64,000 nucleotides of DNA from contig NC_134090.1 in assembly GCF_000715075.1 (NCBI RefSeq), positions 47,995,792 through 48,059,791 on the forward strand, in the 5' to 3' direction. The notes below the pieces were generated by a model. That model was not told where the DNA came from, did not search any database, and saw nothing but the letters and a program-made list of their open reading frames with translations. Positions 1 to 11,551 of the stretch are shown one piece after another. The DNA comes from Nicotiana tabacum. Lineage: Eukaryota; Streptophyta; Magnoliopsida; Solanales; Solanaceae. The first letter of the stretch is position 1, and every line of letters starts with the position of its first letter. A program made the translations under genes and the position numbers.

Positions 1-2491
1 TGTCTTCAAATTGCATTGTGATATGCAATGCTCGATTGTGATTCAAACCCTCGGGCGGTAGCTCATCTTCGTGGAAGATAATCTTATGGCTCTCCAGTAC
101 TTGCTCAACCATGTTGGCCATTTCTCCATCGGTGATGTTATTGGGTACATAAGCCTCACTCAGTACTTTCATCAAAGCTTTCTTGTGTGCCTCTGATTTT
201 TGCAATAGTGACAGGATAGATATCTGAGTAGGGACTTTGTTTAGATGGTCAACAACAGAATACACCTTTGCCTGTACTATCCTCCACAGGTCATCTGGCC
301 TAGTCTCAATGATAGGTTGCCTAGTAGTGGCCTCCTTACTTGAACCTCCCAGGTGTTCAGGTGTATAGACTCTTCCGGTTCTAGTCATTCCTTGTGCAGC
401 GTCAGATTCCCCTACCCTATCCTTTCCCTTTTCACCGAGCCTCGACAACATAATCCCTGGGTATTGCTTTTGAGTTGAATGGGGGTGTGGTTGATACTGT
501 CATAGAAAGGTGTGACCACTTCTACTTCAAATGGAGCGAAGGTGGCTACGGGTGGAGCTGCTTCCACCTTAAATGGAACTGATGCAGTTATCTCAACCTC
601 GATTGGTGCCTGAGTCTGAACCAAAATAGGAGTAAGTGTGACTGCAACCTTAAAGTCATCGCCTTCTCGAATAAGCCTGATTGACCCCTCAGGGTCCCAT
701 TCTTCATTTGTCTCTATCACATGTACACCATCACCTCTGTGATCAGGGAGGGGATTGTTGTGGACATTAGGTGCGACTTCCTTTGATTGTATGACCTTGT
801 TGTCAATGAGCGTCTAGATCTTATTCTTTAGTGTTCGGCACTCAGCAGTGGTGTGCCCTTTCATACCGGAATGTTACGCATAAGTTTTGTTCGGATTGAC
901 CCGTTGGGATGAGTTTTCTAATGCCACAGCGGGAACAGGAGTGACGTAACCTACGACTTTCAACCTTTCATACAGTTGGTCGATGACCTCAGCAATGGTG
1001 ATGTATTGTCTATGTGGCTTGCGGTCGAAGTTGGGTCTTGGTCTTGGATAATTTTGGCGAGCTGGTGGTGATTGGAAGTGGGATGGTTGGGAGTTGTAGG
1101 TGTGATGCACAAAGCCTGGTTGGGAATATCTAGGAGATGAAGGTTGATATGTAGGCAGTGATTCTTGGTGTGTGGGTGGAGGTATTTGATATGTGAGTGG
1201 AGGTGTCTGATATGTGGGTGGAGGTGTCTGATAGGTAAGTGGAGATTTTGGGCCATAGGCTACTATTACCACCCCAACATTTCTCTTCTTCGATATGCCA
1301 CTTGATGGTAGTGCCTTATTCGTGGCTTGTAGTGCCTCGAAGTTCGTCACCATCCCGCTTTTGATTCCTTTTTCGATTCTTTCTCCAAGTTTGATGATGT
1401 TAGAGAATTTGTGTTTTTGATAACCATAAACCTTTCATAGTATTGTGGATCCTGTGCCCTAACGAAGAATTTATTCATCTGTTCTTCGTCCAAAGAGGGC
1501 CTGACTTTGGCTTCTTCTGACCTCCAATGAGTAGCATACTCACGGGAAGTTTCAGTAGGTTTCTTCTTAAGATTCTGAATGTAGAAAATATCTGATGCGT
1601 TTTCTTTGTTGAACCTGAACCGGTCCATGAAATCCGACGCCATGCTTACCCAATTGGACAATTTCTTAGGATTTTGGCTGATATACCAAGACAAAGCGGG
1701 CTCCTCATAAAGAGCTTCATCCGGATCTTTTCATCTTTCCCAATCCCGACAAGCTTGTCACAATAGCTCCTTAGATGAACCTTGGGATCTCCCCCATCGA
1801 ACATTTTGAACTTGGGAGGTTTGTACCCCTCTAGTAGTTCGACATCCGGCTGTATGCACAGATCTTCATAGTTCAAACCTTCTATTTCTCTATCGCCCTC
1901 AATACCTTGAACTCGGCTTGTTAACTTCTTGAGTTCTTCAACCATGTTTTTAATGAGCAAGTCCTTCTCCGAGGATTCCGGTGTACAGGAAATTGGTTGG
2001 GTAGAATGAGGTATAGTTTTCACATATATAGGGTTGCTTTGATGGGTGCCAGGAATTTGGGTGTAGTGATGGTCATTGGTGGAGTTTTGGGGATCGGGAG
2101 TGGGTTGTGGTGTGTTTTGGGGAGTGTGGTAAGTGGTGGTTGGTGGGTACTGAATTGGTTGATGATGATAATGCGGTGGAGTTGGTATTGGCAATGGATT
2201 GATATTTTGGGGTGGAGTTACGTATTGATTTGGTGCGGGAGGATTTTGTGGGTGTTGGTTTTGTGTGCTTTGAGGTGGTACTGGGTTCTTAGTGTTCTGT
2301 TGGTTGATGTCAGGGACATTCAGGGTAAGTAATAGGTTTGCCAAGTTGTGAACCTGCTCAAGTTCTCCTTGTAGTTCCAGTATCTTTTGTTCCTGTCTCA
2401 AAACCAGATCATTTGGTGCCGGAGTACTACGGCCATCTGAAGTCTCTACGTTCTCAATATTTTCCTTCCGGATTCCACTTAAGTCGTCCAT
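1..2491 (-). pseudogene. gag-pro of the Ogre/Tat element, frameshifted and partial
   Basis: The start codon at 2491 begins MDDLSGIRKENIEN. The first open block (to 1646) has a helical N-terminus, a Pro/Gln/Asn-rich linker and the start of the Retrotrans_gag domain (GYKPPKFKMFDGGDPKVHLR). The domain continues in another frame at 1347-1694 (FREYATHW-like region, here SREYATHWRSEE). Next come a Pro/Thr/Tyr-rich segment at 874-1353 with repeated TYQTPPP-like units and an acidic Val/Pro segment at 412-720. At 1-360 lies the conserved stretch that precedes the retropepsin domain (DDLWRIVQAKVYSV, then EAHKKALMKVLSEAYVP). The catalytic DTG/DSG would lie left of base 1. At least three frameshifts make it non-functional. 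Gag would form the virus-like particle and the protease would process it. Confidence 0.8.
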
Positions 2492-2907
2492 CTTTGCTTT
2501 TCCTCTACCTTTTGTGTTGCTTGGAGGAGGAGGAGGTGGATGACCTCTAGATCTGGTATGATACGCTGATAAGGCCAGTATTAGTGAACCAACCTAGGGG
2601 GATGGGAATAACAATAAAAAAAAATAAGCAAAAACAAAAAGGTAACAAGTCAGTGAGGAACCTGAAACGTTTGCAGTATTTAAACACATATTACGAAAAT
2701 ATAAATTCGTGTCCTACTTTGGGAACCTCGTTGTGCCTGAGGTAGGCCTAGCGACAAATAGATTTGGAGAACTTTTAATGCCAATAAATGCTTCATTTCA
2801 TAAAATAAAAATAGACGAATCCCAAAATGACACTAAGATAAAATAAAATAAGTCACTACTGGTACTTGGCCTTATTACATTTTTTAGGAAAAGCAAATCA
2901 ATCTAGC

Positions 2908-3226
2908 CTATTTGGTCCCAGAAGGACCTTTCTCAGGTTGAATGTTCTCGTTGATCAAATCCTCCAATTCGCGTAGGTTCATCAATAAGAACGCCTTTGC
3001 TGAATGTCCTCCTTCGTTTCCCTCGGCGTTCTGGAAGTCGGTGACTCTCTTCCTCACTTTTCCTTCCAATTCCAGCACATTGTGTTCCAGATATTCTAGC
3101 TTTTCTCTAGAATTGATGGCCCTCTCTTTTCATTCATTGATTTGGTCACTTGATGGAAAATTCCTCTACCAGTCTAGCAAGAGTGAGGGTGCTAACCATA
3201 CCGAAGCTGGGGACCTCGTTCCTCAT
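2908..3226 (-). pseudogene. ORF1-like small coiled-coil protein remnant in the Ogre/Tat leader
   Basis: Between the primer-binding site and gag, the minus strand holds a short coding-like segment. It opens with MRNEVPSFGMVSTLTLAR at 3226 and runs to a TGA near 3148. A frameshift then leads into an open stretch with heptad-like Leu/Glu spacing (REKLEYLEHNVLELEGKVRK), then NAEGNEGGHSAKAF, and a TAG stop at 2908-2910. The composition suggests an alpha-helical coiled coil of about 105 residues. Ogre elements are known to carry an extra ORF upstream of gag, but I cannot assign a function here. The two-frame structure shows it is broken in this copy. The rest of the leader (2492-2907 and 3227-3922) shows no further gene. 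Confidence 0.5.
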
Positions 3227-3922
3227 TTTCTGCAAAACAAAGGGGTTAGGCCTTACCCCCACCAGACTCAACTATTTGTACATTTACGATCAGCATATCG
3301 ACATTTAGTTCCCCAAATTAATGCACAGAACGTGGTTGTGTCTGTTGGGATTATGGAAACCCCGGTGGACATTGAATAAGGCTTATCTTAAAGGATTATT
3401 ATGTAGATAACATAATTGATCTGACTAGGTTTGACCAGGATGCATGCATAATTTCGATCATAGTAAGGTTACTATGGGGTTTTAGACTGGTACCCTCAAG
3501 CGGACAACTCGAGGGGGAAGGCACGGAACTGTCGACTGCACCGCTGCTCGACTGTTTTTACCGTAAATAAGCCTTTCCGAATTTAAGGAAAATAAATAGG
3601 AAAAGTGCAACCACTCATTTAAGCGTTGCTATAGGATTTGATACGCACGGGTGAAATATGACGTGGAGCATAATTTATGCAGCAATTAATAATATGTAGT
3701 CAAGTATTTGCAGATAGGACAAATAAATACAGTATTTAAATAATTGAAAGACAATTATAGGAAAAAGAAACAAAAAGACAAGTCAGTTTCAGGGATAAAT
3801 AATCATAAATGCTTAAAAGAAAGCGAACAGTTAAAATGCAAATAAGGGGAAAGGGTACGGGATAAAGCATGCTTGGACTAATTCATAAAAATAAGTTCAT
3901 TATGGTAAGAGCCTAAAGGTAT

Positions 3923-3938
3923 CCTAGCAGAGTCGCCA
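3923..3938 (-). other. primer-binding site of the Ogre/Tat element
   Basis: The minus strand reads TGGCGACTCTGCTAGG immediately after the LTR end. It begins with TGG, complementary to a tRNA CCA tail, and matches the primer-binding site type known for Ogre/Tat elements, usually attributed to tRNA-Arg. It fixes element orientation and the LTR boundary. Confidence 0.8.
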
Positions 3939-6900
3939 TGCTGTCGTGCCCCTTTTTTTCCTCTGCGGAGAAAGTCTGAGTTTCGACATTCATGGGGGGT
4001 AATAACTCATTTCCTTTTGGGAATTGGGTATTTGAAGAGTCGCCATCTAACGGGTTATGGCGCGTTAGAGCACCTAGAGCGATTAACTCTTGGATTGGTT
4101 TGCATTACCAGAGATTAGGGTAAGGGCTCGAAATGACCTCGAGGGGAAGGTGTTAGGCACCCCTCTCGGTCCACAACTATGAATCCCGGCAGAACTTATA
4201 CTTACAAATTAGTCCATTAACAAATAAATAGTTGAATCAAATATTTTGCAAGTAAAGCACGTTAGACGTTGTATAACTCAAATAACAAGGCAAAGATTTT
4301 GGACAAGTTGTATACATATAAAACAAAGTTTAAACAAAAGGAATTTTGGAAAAAGGGGGAGTCCTAGGTTGGTTAGCCTATAGGATCACCCCATACAATG
4401 TCCGGTAAATACTCCTCAATGAGGGGCTACACGTGATATTAACGCGTAGTCATCATATCCCATATCTACCCTTCCCACCCCCTTAGTGGTCATTAAAGCG
4501 AGTGTTGGTCAGCAATTTCTATTGCGTGCTGTTTCCCGTCCCTTCTTAATGGTCCTGAAGGAGATTTAGGACCTCTACCTATAGGTAGTTCTAGACAAAC
4601 CCCTAAGGTTTAAAAGAGAAAATACTAAGGCGACATGCAAGAACAAATAGGACCTCAGCACATAAGGCAAGAAAGAAGCAATTAGAGGCTCAAGTTTACC
4701 TCCACAAAGAATGCACATAAGCAGCACGACTCAAACACAAATAAGGGCCTTTTGTTAAATAGTATCCTAAGACATGATAACTAAGTGAATATCAAGACAC
4801 AGAAGATAGGCAATTTATTTTTAAAAACTCAGAAGTAATGGCACTATCAGTTTACCTAGTGATTTTTTAAGCCTGTTAAAAATCAGAACGACATCAAGTG
4901 ACAGAAACAGTTTCAGAGTTACAGGATTTGAAAATGCCTTATAGGCTTGCCTACATGCGGAATAATGATAACTACGTTTTATATAGTAAAACAAGGGGGC
5001 AGATTTTAAAACTGACTCTTAAGTCCCTATAGGCATGTTGTCTAGTGATATATTAGGGCAGTATTTGAAAGAATTCATTTCAGGAAAAACAAACCACTAA
5101 TTAGACTGGTTTCGAAGTGAACTAATCGAGAACTGAATTGACTTATTTAAACTAAACTGATTTTAGATCTATAGGCGGAGTTTCTGATGTTGTTTCCTAT
5201 AGGCATGATATCTAATTGTTTAAAAGCTGATGTTAGAAACTTGTAGGCATGATAACAAATAAAAACACATGTAAACACTCGTTCTAACAGAAGTTGAACT
5301 GGACCATATCCTATATGCATGATATCTACTTGTGGAGTTGATTTTAAGACCTATAAACATGATTTCTATTATTGGAACCACTTGAAACCTATAGGCATGA
5401 TTTCTAACATGGTAAGACAAACATAGCAAATATAACATCCTATAGTTTCTACCCATATTATCCCACAAATATGTAACTACCCACCCTTTAATATTCGTTT
5501 ACAAATTATTACAAACCAAATGAATGAATTACATAAATACATAAAAGAAAAGAAGAAGCTACATTATAGGGATCCTGGAGCAGGCCCAAGTGATTTCCCA
5601 AGACCTCCAATAGCCTCAAATGATAATTTCATAGACAACATCATTGTCTAGGTACGTCAGAGTTCCCTAAGGATCTCAAGGATCCCGGGCAGTGCTCACA
5701 CTTAGACTTTGTAACCAAATGGAGTAAGTGCAGTATGGAAGGGCAAACCTCAGTGTGCTAGAGTTCAGAGGGTTCTCAAGAGGATCCCAAGGTAGTACAA
5801 ACACTGGAGGGGGCAGAACCTAGTGACTTAGGAGTAGAGTAAGAGTGTTTGACTCAATTTGAAAGGTTTCAGTAGGAAAACAATATTAAAAAGACATTTG
5901 CTTGAAATGGTTTTGTAAGAAAACACATAAGGAGTTATTAAATAAGACAATTTAAAAAGGGTCAGGTGACTAACAATTAGTCAAACCAAATAAAGATCCA
6001 GAAAGAGGTTTATCGGCACGTCAATACCTGGAGTCCAATAGGTGCACACATCCACTTAGGGGTAATGGGGATTTGGGGTAAGCATAGGGCACATAGTAAG
6101 CACAGATGCACATAGGTACAGAATCAGAGGAGCCTTAAAAGGGGTCAAGACTTTTAAAGTATAGCATGAACTGTAGAGTTAATACAGAACCAATAGGCTT
6201 AGGATAGCCAATTACTTCATACAGGAAGGTGCATGCCAGGGATCAGAGAAACATAGTCACATTGGGACATACTAGAAGGGGATCCTAAGGGGGTAAATAG
6301 CATGCAGTAAAGAAGATAGTGAAGTAGACATGCTAATTGCAAGTTGAGCAACAAAACCATAGATAGAAGCATATTAGAAATATGATAAATTGAAGTAATA
6401 GGAGAAGCATGTTGTTTTGGGACTTAAATTGAAATTAGAACATACCAGTAAGGGGATAGTAAACACAAAGTGAAAGAGAACCCAGTAGTTAGCCTTGGCT
6501 TGCAGCCGGTTGACTTTAGACAGTAGTAAGTGACACAAAAGAGAGCAGAAAGCTTTTTAGTGTGAAAGAGAGAGTTTTTGAACCAATGTTCGTGTGTTTG
6601 TGTTAATGAGAGAGTGTATATATAAAGTAGTTTGAAATTAGGTAAAATAAGGCAAGAATCATAGTAGTATAGTAATTATGGAACCAAGTACTAATCAGAA
6701 TCAAATCAATGCAAGCACTCCTTTAATTAAGGGGTAATCAATCAACGGTAATAGGCAGAAAATGTTTAAGGAAAAAAATCAAGTAGGGCATCAGGTACAA
6801 AATAGACAATTAGGGGTAAGTACATAAGGGATCAATTAAGGAAATAGCTAGTGAAAAATCAGTAAAATACTCGGTTAACCAAATAAGGTAAGAAAACTAA

Positions 6901-8587
6901 ATAAAGTTGCAAAATATGGAAATAATCGAAAATCAGCATATAGTAAATCAGTGAATCAAGGACTCGAATTACTGATTTAAGAAGAGTAACATGGGTTCCC
7001 ATGAATAAGCAAATAAACCAAGTTTAAACAGGAAAATCGAAGGTCTAAAGGGAAGTTTTCAAATGAAGCCAAGAAACAGGGAGCTCAAAGTCAATCAAAG
7101 AGAGAGTCATGAGTTAATGTTTTAGCATATAAATAGAGTGAGATAGGAGTAACCAAACATAGCAAGCAAAGAGGCAAGTATTGACCAGTCAAGATGAACC
7201 CCAACAAATAGAGCTGATGTAAGTTGGGCATAAAAACTCAGTAGAAACATATTCGAGGTGAGATAGTCACAGAAACTCAAACAAGAACAGGCCAGTCACA
7301 AAATCAAACAAAGAAGCCTAGAAAAAATTAGGGCTTTCAACATAGACGAGTTATAGATGTGATAAACTCATAGAATCAGTTAAAATAATGCAAGAAGTAG
7401 AAGTTTAAACACAAAGAATCAGCTAAACAAAATTTTTAAAGAAGTTCCGAAACCCTCATTTTTAGAAGAAGGTGAAAAGCACTTGAAATCAATGATTCTT
7501 GTAAAAAAGTTCCAAGGACAGTGTAAAACATTAAAGAAACAAACTTAAATCGTCCTAGATATGTACAGATCTAAGAGATATAGGTAGAAATTAGGGTTTC
7601 AGAAGAAATCCATATAGAGATGAAAGAAGTTGTCTAGAATCCCAAGGATTGTAACAAATACAACATGATTTTGCTCAAAATCACACTGGAGTAGCCAAGA
7701 ACAGACAAGTGACGAACCCTAGATGCAAGTCGGCGTGGCCCTGGGCCCTTGAAGACCTTAGAGAAGGCAGGCATGACATGAGAGAAGCCATTGGAGGCTT
7801 AGGAGTCGATGAGAGATCACCGGAGAAGACCAGAGAAGAGAGATCGCCGGTTGAAGGGATAAGGTTTGAGGGTGAGGAGAGTAGATGAGAGAATACAAAG
7901 GTGGCAGGTTTGGAAGAATGAGTTAGGGTTAGAGGTCGTTTAGAGTTAAAAAAGGCAAGAGTTAATACGGGTCGTTGATCTCTCAGATCAATGACCATGA
8001 TTTAATTGGTTTTGGGTCGGGTAGGCGGGTTTAGGGTTTGGGTCGGTTAATTAGATTAGGAATTGGGTTAGGGTTGGGTTAAAATTGAGGCTAAAATTGA
8101 AATGCATTCTGGCTATATTTTAAATAGCCAATTTATTCCTATGTAATTTATAATAAATAGTAAATAATTTCTATAAAATAATTTCATGTACTAAAATGAT
8201 TTAAAATAGATATTCAACATTTTAAAAATATACAAGGTCATTTTGTGCATATAAAACGTAATTGTACCTTAATAAGGCTAGTATTGCAATTATATGCAAA
8301 TTGACTTTAAAAATACAAAATGCAATTAACAAAATGCACAAAAAATATTTTAACAGTAATTTGGCATAAACTTAGGATTTATATGACTAAATTACCACAC
8401 AATAATTTGAGGGATAATTGTTGGGGAATTTATGAGTAAATAGGAAGGAAATAAATCAAAAATTTAAAATATCTAAAATTATAGAAAAATTATAAAAACC
8501 TTTTGCATGCTTATACATGCATATATATGCTATTTTGAAAGTATTTGTGCATATTAAAAATATATAAGGAAAAATTAGGTATCAACA
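3939..8587 (-). repeat. 5' LTR of the Ogre/Tat element (about 4.65 kb)
   Basis: Read on the minus strand, the LTR starts TGTTGATACCTAA at 8587 and ends ...CA at 3940-3939, directly before the primer-binding site, giving TG...CA ends. Only this copy is in the window, so the boundaries rest on the terminal dinucleotides, the primer-binding site and the abrupt change at 8588. Most of it is AT-rich and non-coding. A proline/serine-rich open frame at 7681-7998 (minus) looks accidental. The 3' (U5) part at 3960-4200 holds a low-AT block with several CGCC/TCGCC words. Confidence 0.8.
6616..6626 (-). promoter_or_regulatory. candidate TATA box of the Ogre/Tat LTR promoter
   Basis: The minus strand reads TTTATATATACAC followed by a CT-rich stretch (CTCTCTC) and an ACACA-rich leader, a common arrangement in plant LTR promoters. 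It is about 1.96 kb into the LTR. Transcription would start near 6580-6590 if it is used. This is sequence pattern only. Confidence 0.45.
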
Positions 8588-8616
8588 AGCGCCTAACACT
8601 ACTTGCTAGGCAAGCC
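8588..8616. other. unexplained junction segment between Ogre/Tat LTR and LARD LTR
   Basis: These 29 bases do not align with the corresponding part of the 3' LTR (about 16110-16135). They do resemble, in inverted sense, the LTR end at 11489-11510 (GCCTAAC...GGCAAGCCA against GGCTTGCCTGACGG...TTAGGC). Either another LTR fragment or a rearranged end of the LARD 5' LTR is present. The first ~110 bases of that LTR are missing. Confidence 0.35.
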
Positions 8617-11536
8617 AGATTTGAATTTCAAGAAGTTGAGAGTTGATTTGGAAGGAAAATTCTCAATTCGGAAGTTTTAAGTTGAAAGAATTGACCACTT
8701 TTTGAATTTTGAGTAAACGACCTCAGAATCGAGATTTGAAAGTTCCAACAGGTTCGTATGATGATTTTGGACTTGGGCATATGTTCGGGTTAAGTATCAG
8801 ATGGTTTGGGAGTATTTCGGCTCTGATTGTGAAAAGCTAGCATTTTAAATGTTTTAGAATTTGCTATGTTCGAGTTGAAGTAGACTTTGGTACTATTTAT
8901 GTCCGTTTGGGATTCCGAACCTTGGACGTATTGAGATTCATGACTTGTACGCAAAATTTGGCGTCATTCCGAAATATTTACGTGCATTCAGACGCGTTAG
9001 ATGAAGGATGAATGTTTGAAAGTTAAGAGAGTTTAAGAAATTGAGTTTGATCCATAATTCTTGGTTTCGATGTTTTAATGTGTGTTTTGAGCCTTCAGAC
9101 AAGTTTACATATGGTATATAAACTTGTTAGAATGATTGAACGGGGTTCCTCGGACCTCAGGTGAGTTTTGGGGTGGTTTCAGACCTCTTTTAGGCCTTTT
9201 GGAATTGTTGATAATTGGTATCGGAGGTGTGCTATGCGATCGTGGAGGTTTGGGCCGTGTACGCGAAGATTAAAGTGCGATCAAGGCCTTGTGAATCGCA
9301 ATCGCGGAAGGAACAGTCACAATCGCGTAAAAGGAATTTCTGTTGACAGTCATCTGACTTCGGGAGCTCATATCTTGCAATCTATAAGGAATTTAGAGAT
9401 GATTCAAAAATGAAAGTTGTAGACCTTTGAATCTAGTTTTCAAAAAATCAAACAGTTTATCATTTGAAATTTTGTACAAAAATCTTGTGGCCATTATAAT
9501 GATGGGTATCTGTGAAAAAGAAAATAAAATTTGCACATCGTGATAGCATGATTTTGGCCGCGATCACGATGAAGGAAATGATGCTGGAACTTTTGTTAAC
9601 CGCGATCGCATGAGTAATTACCACAATCACGAAGGAGGAGGCCTGTCAGGTGTATTAAACATCTAATTTCGGGATTTTGAGGTTATTTTCTTCTTTCTTA
9701 AGTTCTTGGAGCACTTGTGGAGAGATTTGAGGTGATTCTTGAAGATAATTTTCGTCATATAACATGAGGTAAGTTATTACTACTTGTTATAATATAAATA
9801 CATGGACTATATATGGATTTAAACATAGAATTTTGTAGAAATTATGGTATTTGGAAGAAAACCTAGAATTTGGTATTTTTGGATTTTGACCACGAAATTG
9901 GGCATGAAATTAGGAATAATTTATATATTTTTAGTTCGTGGTGTTATGGATAATTTTTATCTTTGAAATTTTTGGAATCCAAGAAAGTAGTCCCGAATGT
10001 TAACTTTGTTGACTTTTCGAGCAGAGTTAGGAATTATTATAAATTGTTAAGCTATACGCATTGGAGTATATTTTGATTTATTTGCACCTTGTTTGACTAG
10101 TTTCAGATCGTTGGCTTTGAATTGTGTTAAAGAAGTGTTGGAGCTAGTTATGGAACTTGGGAGCGAGGTAAGTCTCATGTCTAACCTTGTAAGACGGAAA
10201 CTACCCAAGGTGATGTAATTGTTATATACTAATATTTGTGGGTGCTACGTACGTACGAGGTGACGAGAGTCCGTATGTAGCGGAAGCATATTTATGTCCG
10301 AGTAGAATTAGGACTTTACCATGTAATATTTGAATACATTGAACTCATTCTATTGGCTTAACTAATTGAAATTATAATTGAACTTGATTTGGAAATCACA
10401 TATACATTAGGCCGAGCCTTATCACCTTGAGTTGTTGGCAAGTTATTTGAGTATCGGTAAAGGTTATACTTACCTTGTGTTAATATATTGTATCGCAAGC
10501 ATGTGCCTCGTAATTCGATAGTACCTTTCCTTTCTTGTGAAGCGGGTCGAACGCATCGGCAGGATTATGTACCACACTCTCATGGGAGCAGCGTTGCCTC
10601 GGCAGTATAATAGATGTATCTATGGTTCGTGTCGTTTGACGCTCGGTAGTGTACACATTATGATGGGATCGGGCTGTTCGTCTCTGCAGTATCATATTCC
10701 TTCTAGGATCGAGTCGTATAACCTCAGCATAATCATGCGTTATATCACTAGCAGGCAGAATGTTCACGAGTTTATCCTTCCTCTGATGCCCGACACTTTA
10801 TGTGATATTTCTTTATTCGTTTGATATTGGCACTTGATATTTTTGAGCTGTTGAGATAGAATACGAGATTGAGAAATTGATATCGTTAAAAGAAATTTTG
10901 GGAGATTGTGTTAGTTACAGATTTACCTATCTTCTACTATTGTGCTTCTTATCTGTTTACGATTTACCATACTGATTTATTGTATTACTAGTAAGTGTCG
11001 ATGTCGGCCCCTCATCACTACTTTTTCGGGGTTAGGCTAGATACTTACTAGGTACGTGTTGATTTACGTACTCATGCTGCACTTCCGCACTAAATGTGTA
11101 AGATCTGACAAGTGCATTTGATGATCATCTTCGCGCGTAGGTGCAGCTGTTGAGGAGACTTATGTGAGATGCATTCCAGACTACGCATCGCAATCCATAG
11201 AGTCTCCATCGTACTATATATTTTATCTTGTCTCATTTACATTCTAGACAAATGTTGTATTATTATTGTACTCCTTAGTAAATACTCATTCACTTGTGAT
11301 ACCAAGTTTTGGGATATGCTAGTTGATGCTTATGGATCTATATATCACTATCGCCTTTCATCTCTTTTATAAACTACTATTTATGTATGTTCCCGTGGAT
11401 TTAAAAGCGTAAATTTCCTTCATTAATAAGAATTATGATTTCTAAAGTAATAAAATGATAAAATTAAGTTGATCAATCAACGTTGGCTTGCCTGACGGTG
11501 GCATTAGGCACCATCATGGGATTTTGGGTCGTGACA
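8617..11536 (+). repeat. 5' LTR of the LARD-like element (5' truncated)
   Basis: Collinear with 16130-19045 over its length, ending GGGTCGTGACA at 11536 next to the primer-binding site. It lacks the TGTAATGACCCG start seen in the 3' LTR. It contains a cluster of CGCGATCGCG-like words at 9290-9640, several decayed to CGCAATCGCG, and a U5 stem-loop at 11490-11509. Short open frames inside (for example 10537-10824) are accidental. Confidence 0.8.
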
Positions 11537-11539
11537 GCT

Positions 11540-11551
11540 TGGTATCAGAGC
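11540..11551 (+). other. primer-binding site, initiator tRNA-Met type
   Basis: TGGTATCAGAGC lies three bases after the LTR end and matches the standard complement of the 3' end of plant initiator tRNA-Met used by many Ty3/gypsy elements. Confidence 0.9.

Larger units (their letters stand above)
1..8587 (-). mobile_element. Ogre/Tat-type Ty3/gypsy retrotransposon, 5' half only
   Basis: On the minus strand the order is long LTR (8587 to 3939), primer-binding site, untranslated leader with a short ORF1-like remnant, gag, and the segment leading into the aspartic protease, which runs off the left edge. A very long LTR, a long leader with an extra small ORF, and a primer-binding site of the TGGCGACTCTGC type are known traits of the Ogre/Tat lineage. 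The 3' LTR, RT, RNase H and integrase, if present, lie outside the window, so no target duplication can be checked. It probably inserted into repeat sequence, because other LTR-like DNA starts at 8588. Confidence 0.85.

Noticed and set aside
2942..3379. 145-codon plus-strand open frame
   Set aside because: It is antisense to the ORF1-like remnant, whose minus-strand reading has the more protein-like pattern.
7681..7998. 105-codon open frame on the minus strand
   Set aside because: It lies inside the Ogre/Tat LTR, is Ser/Leu/Pro-rich and has no recognisable domain. Probably chance.
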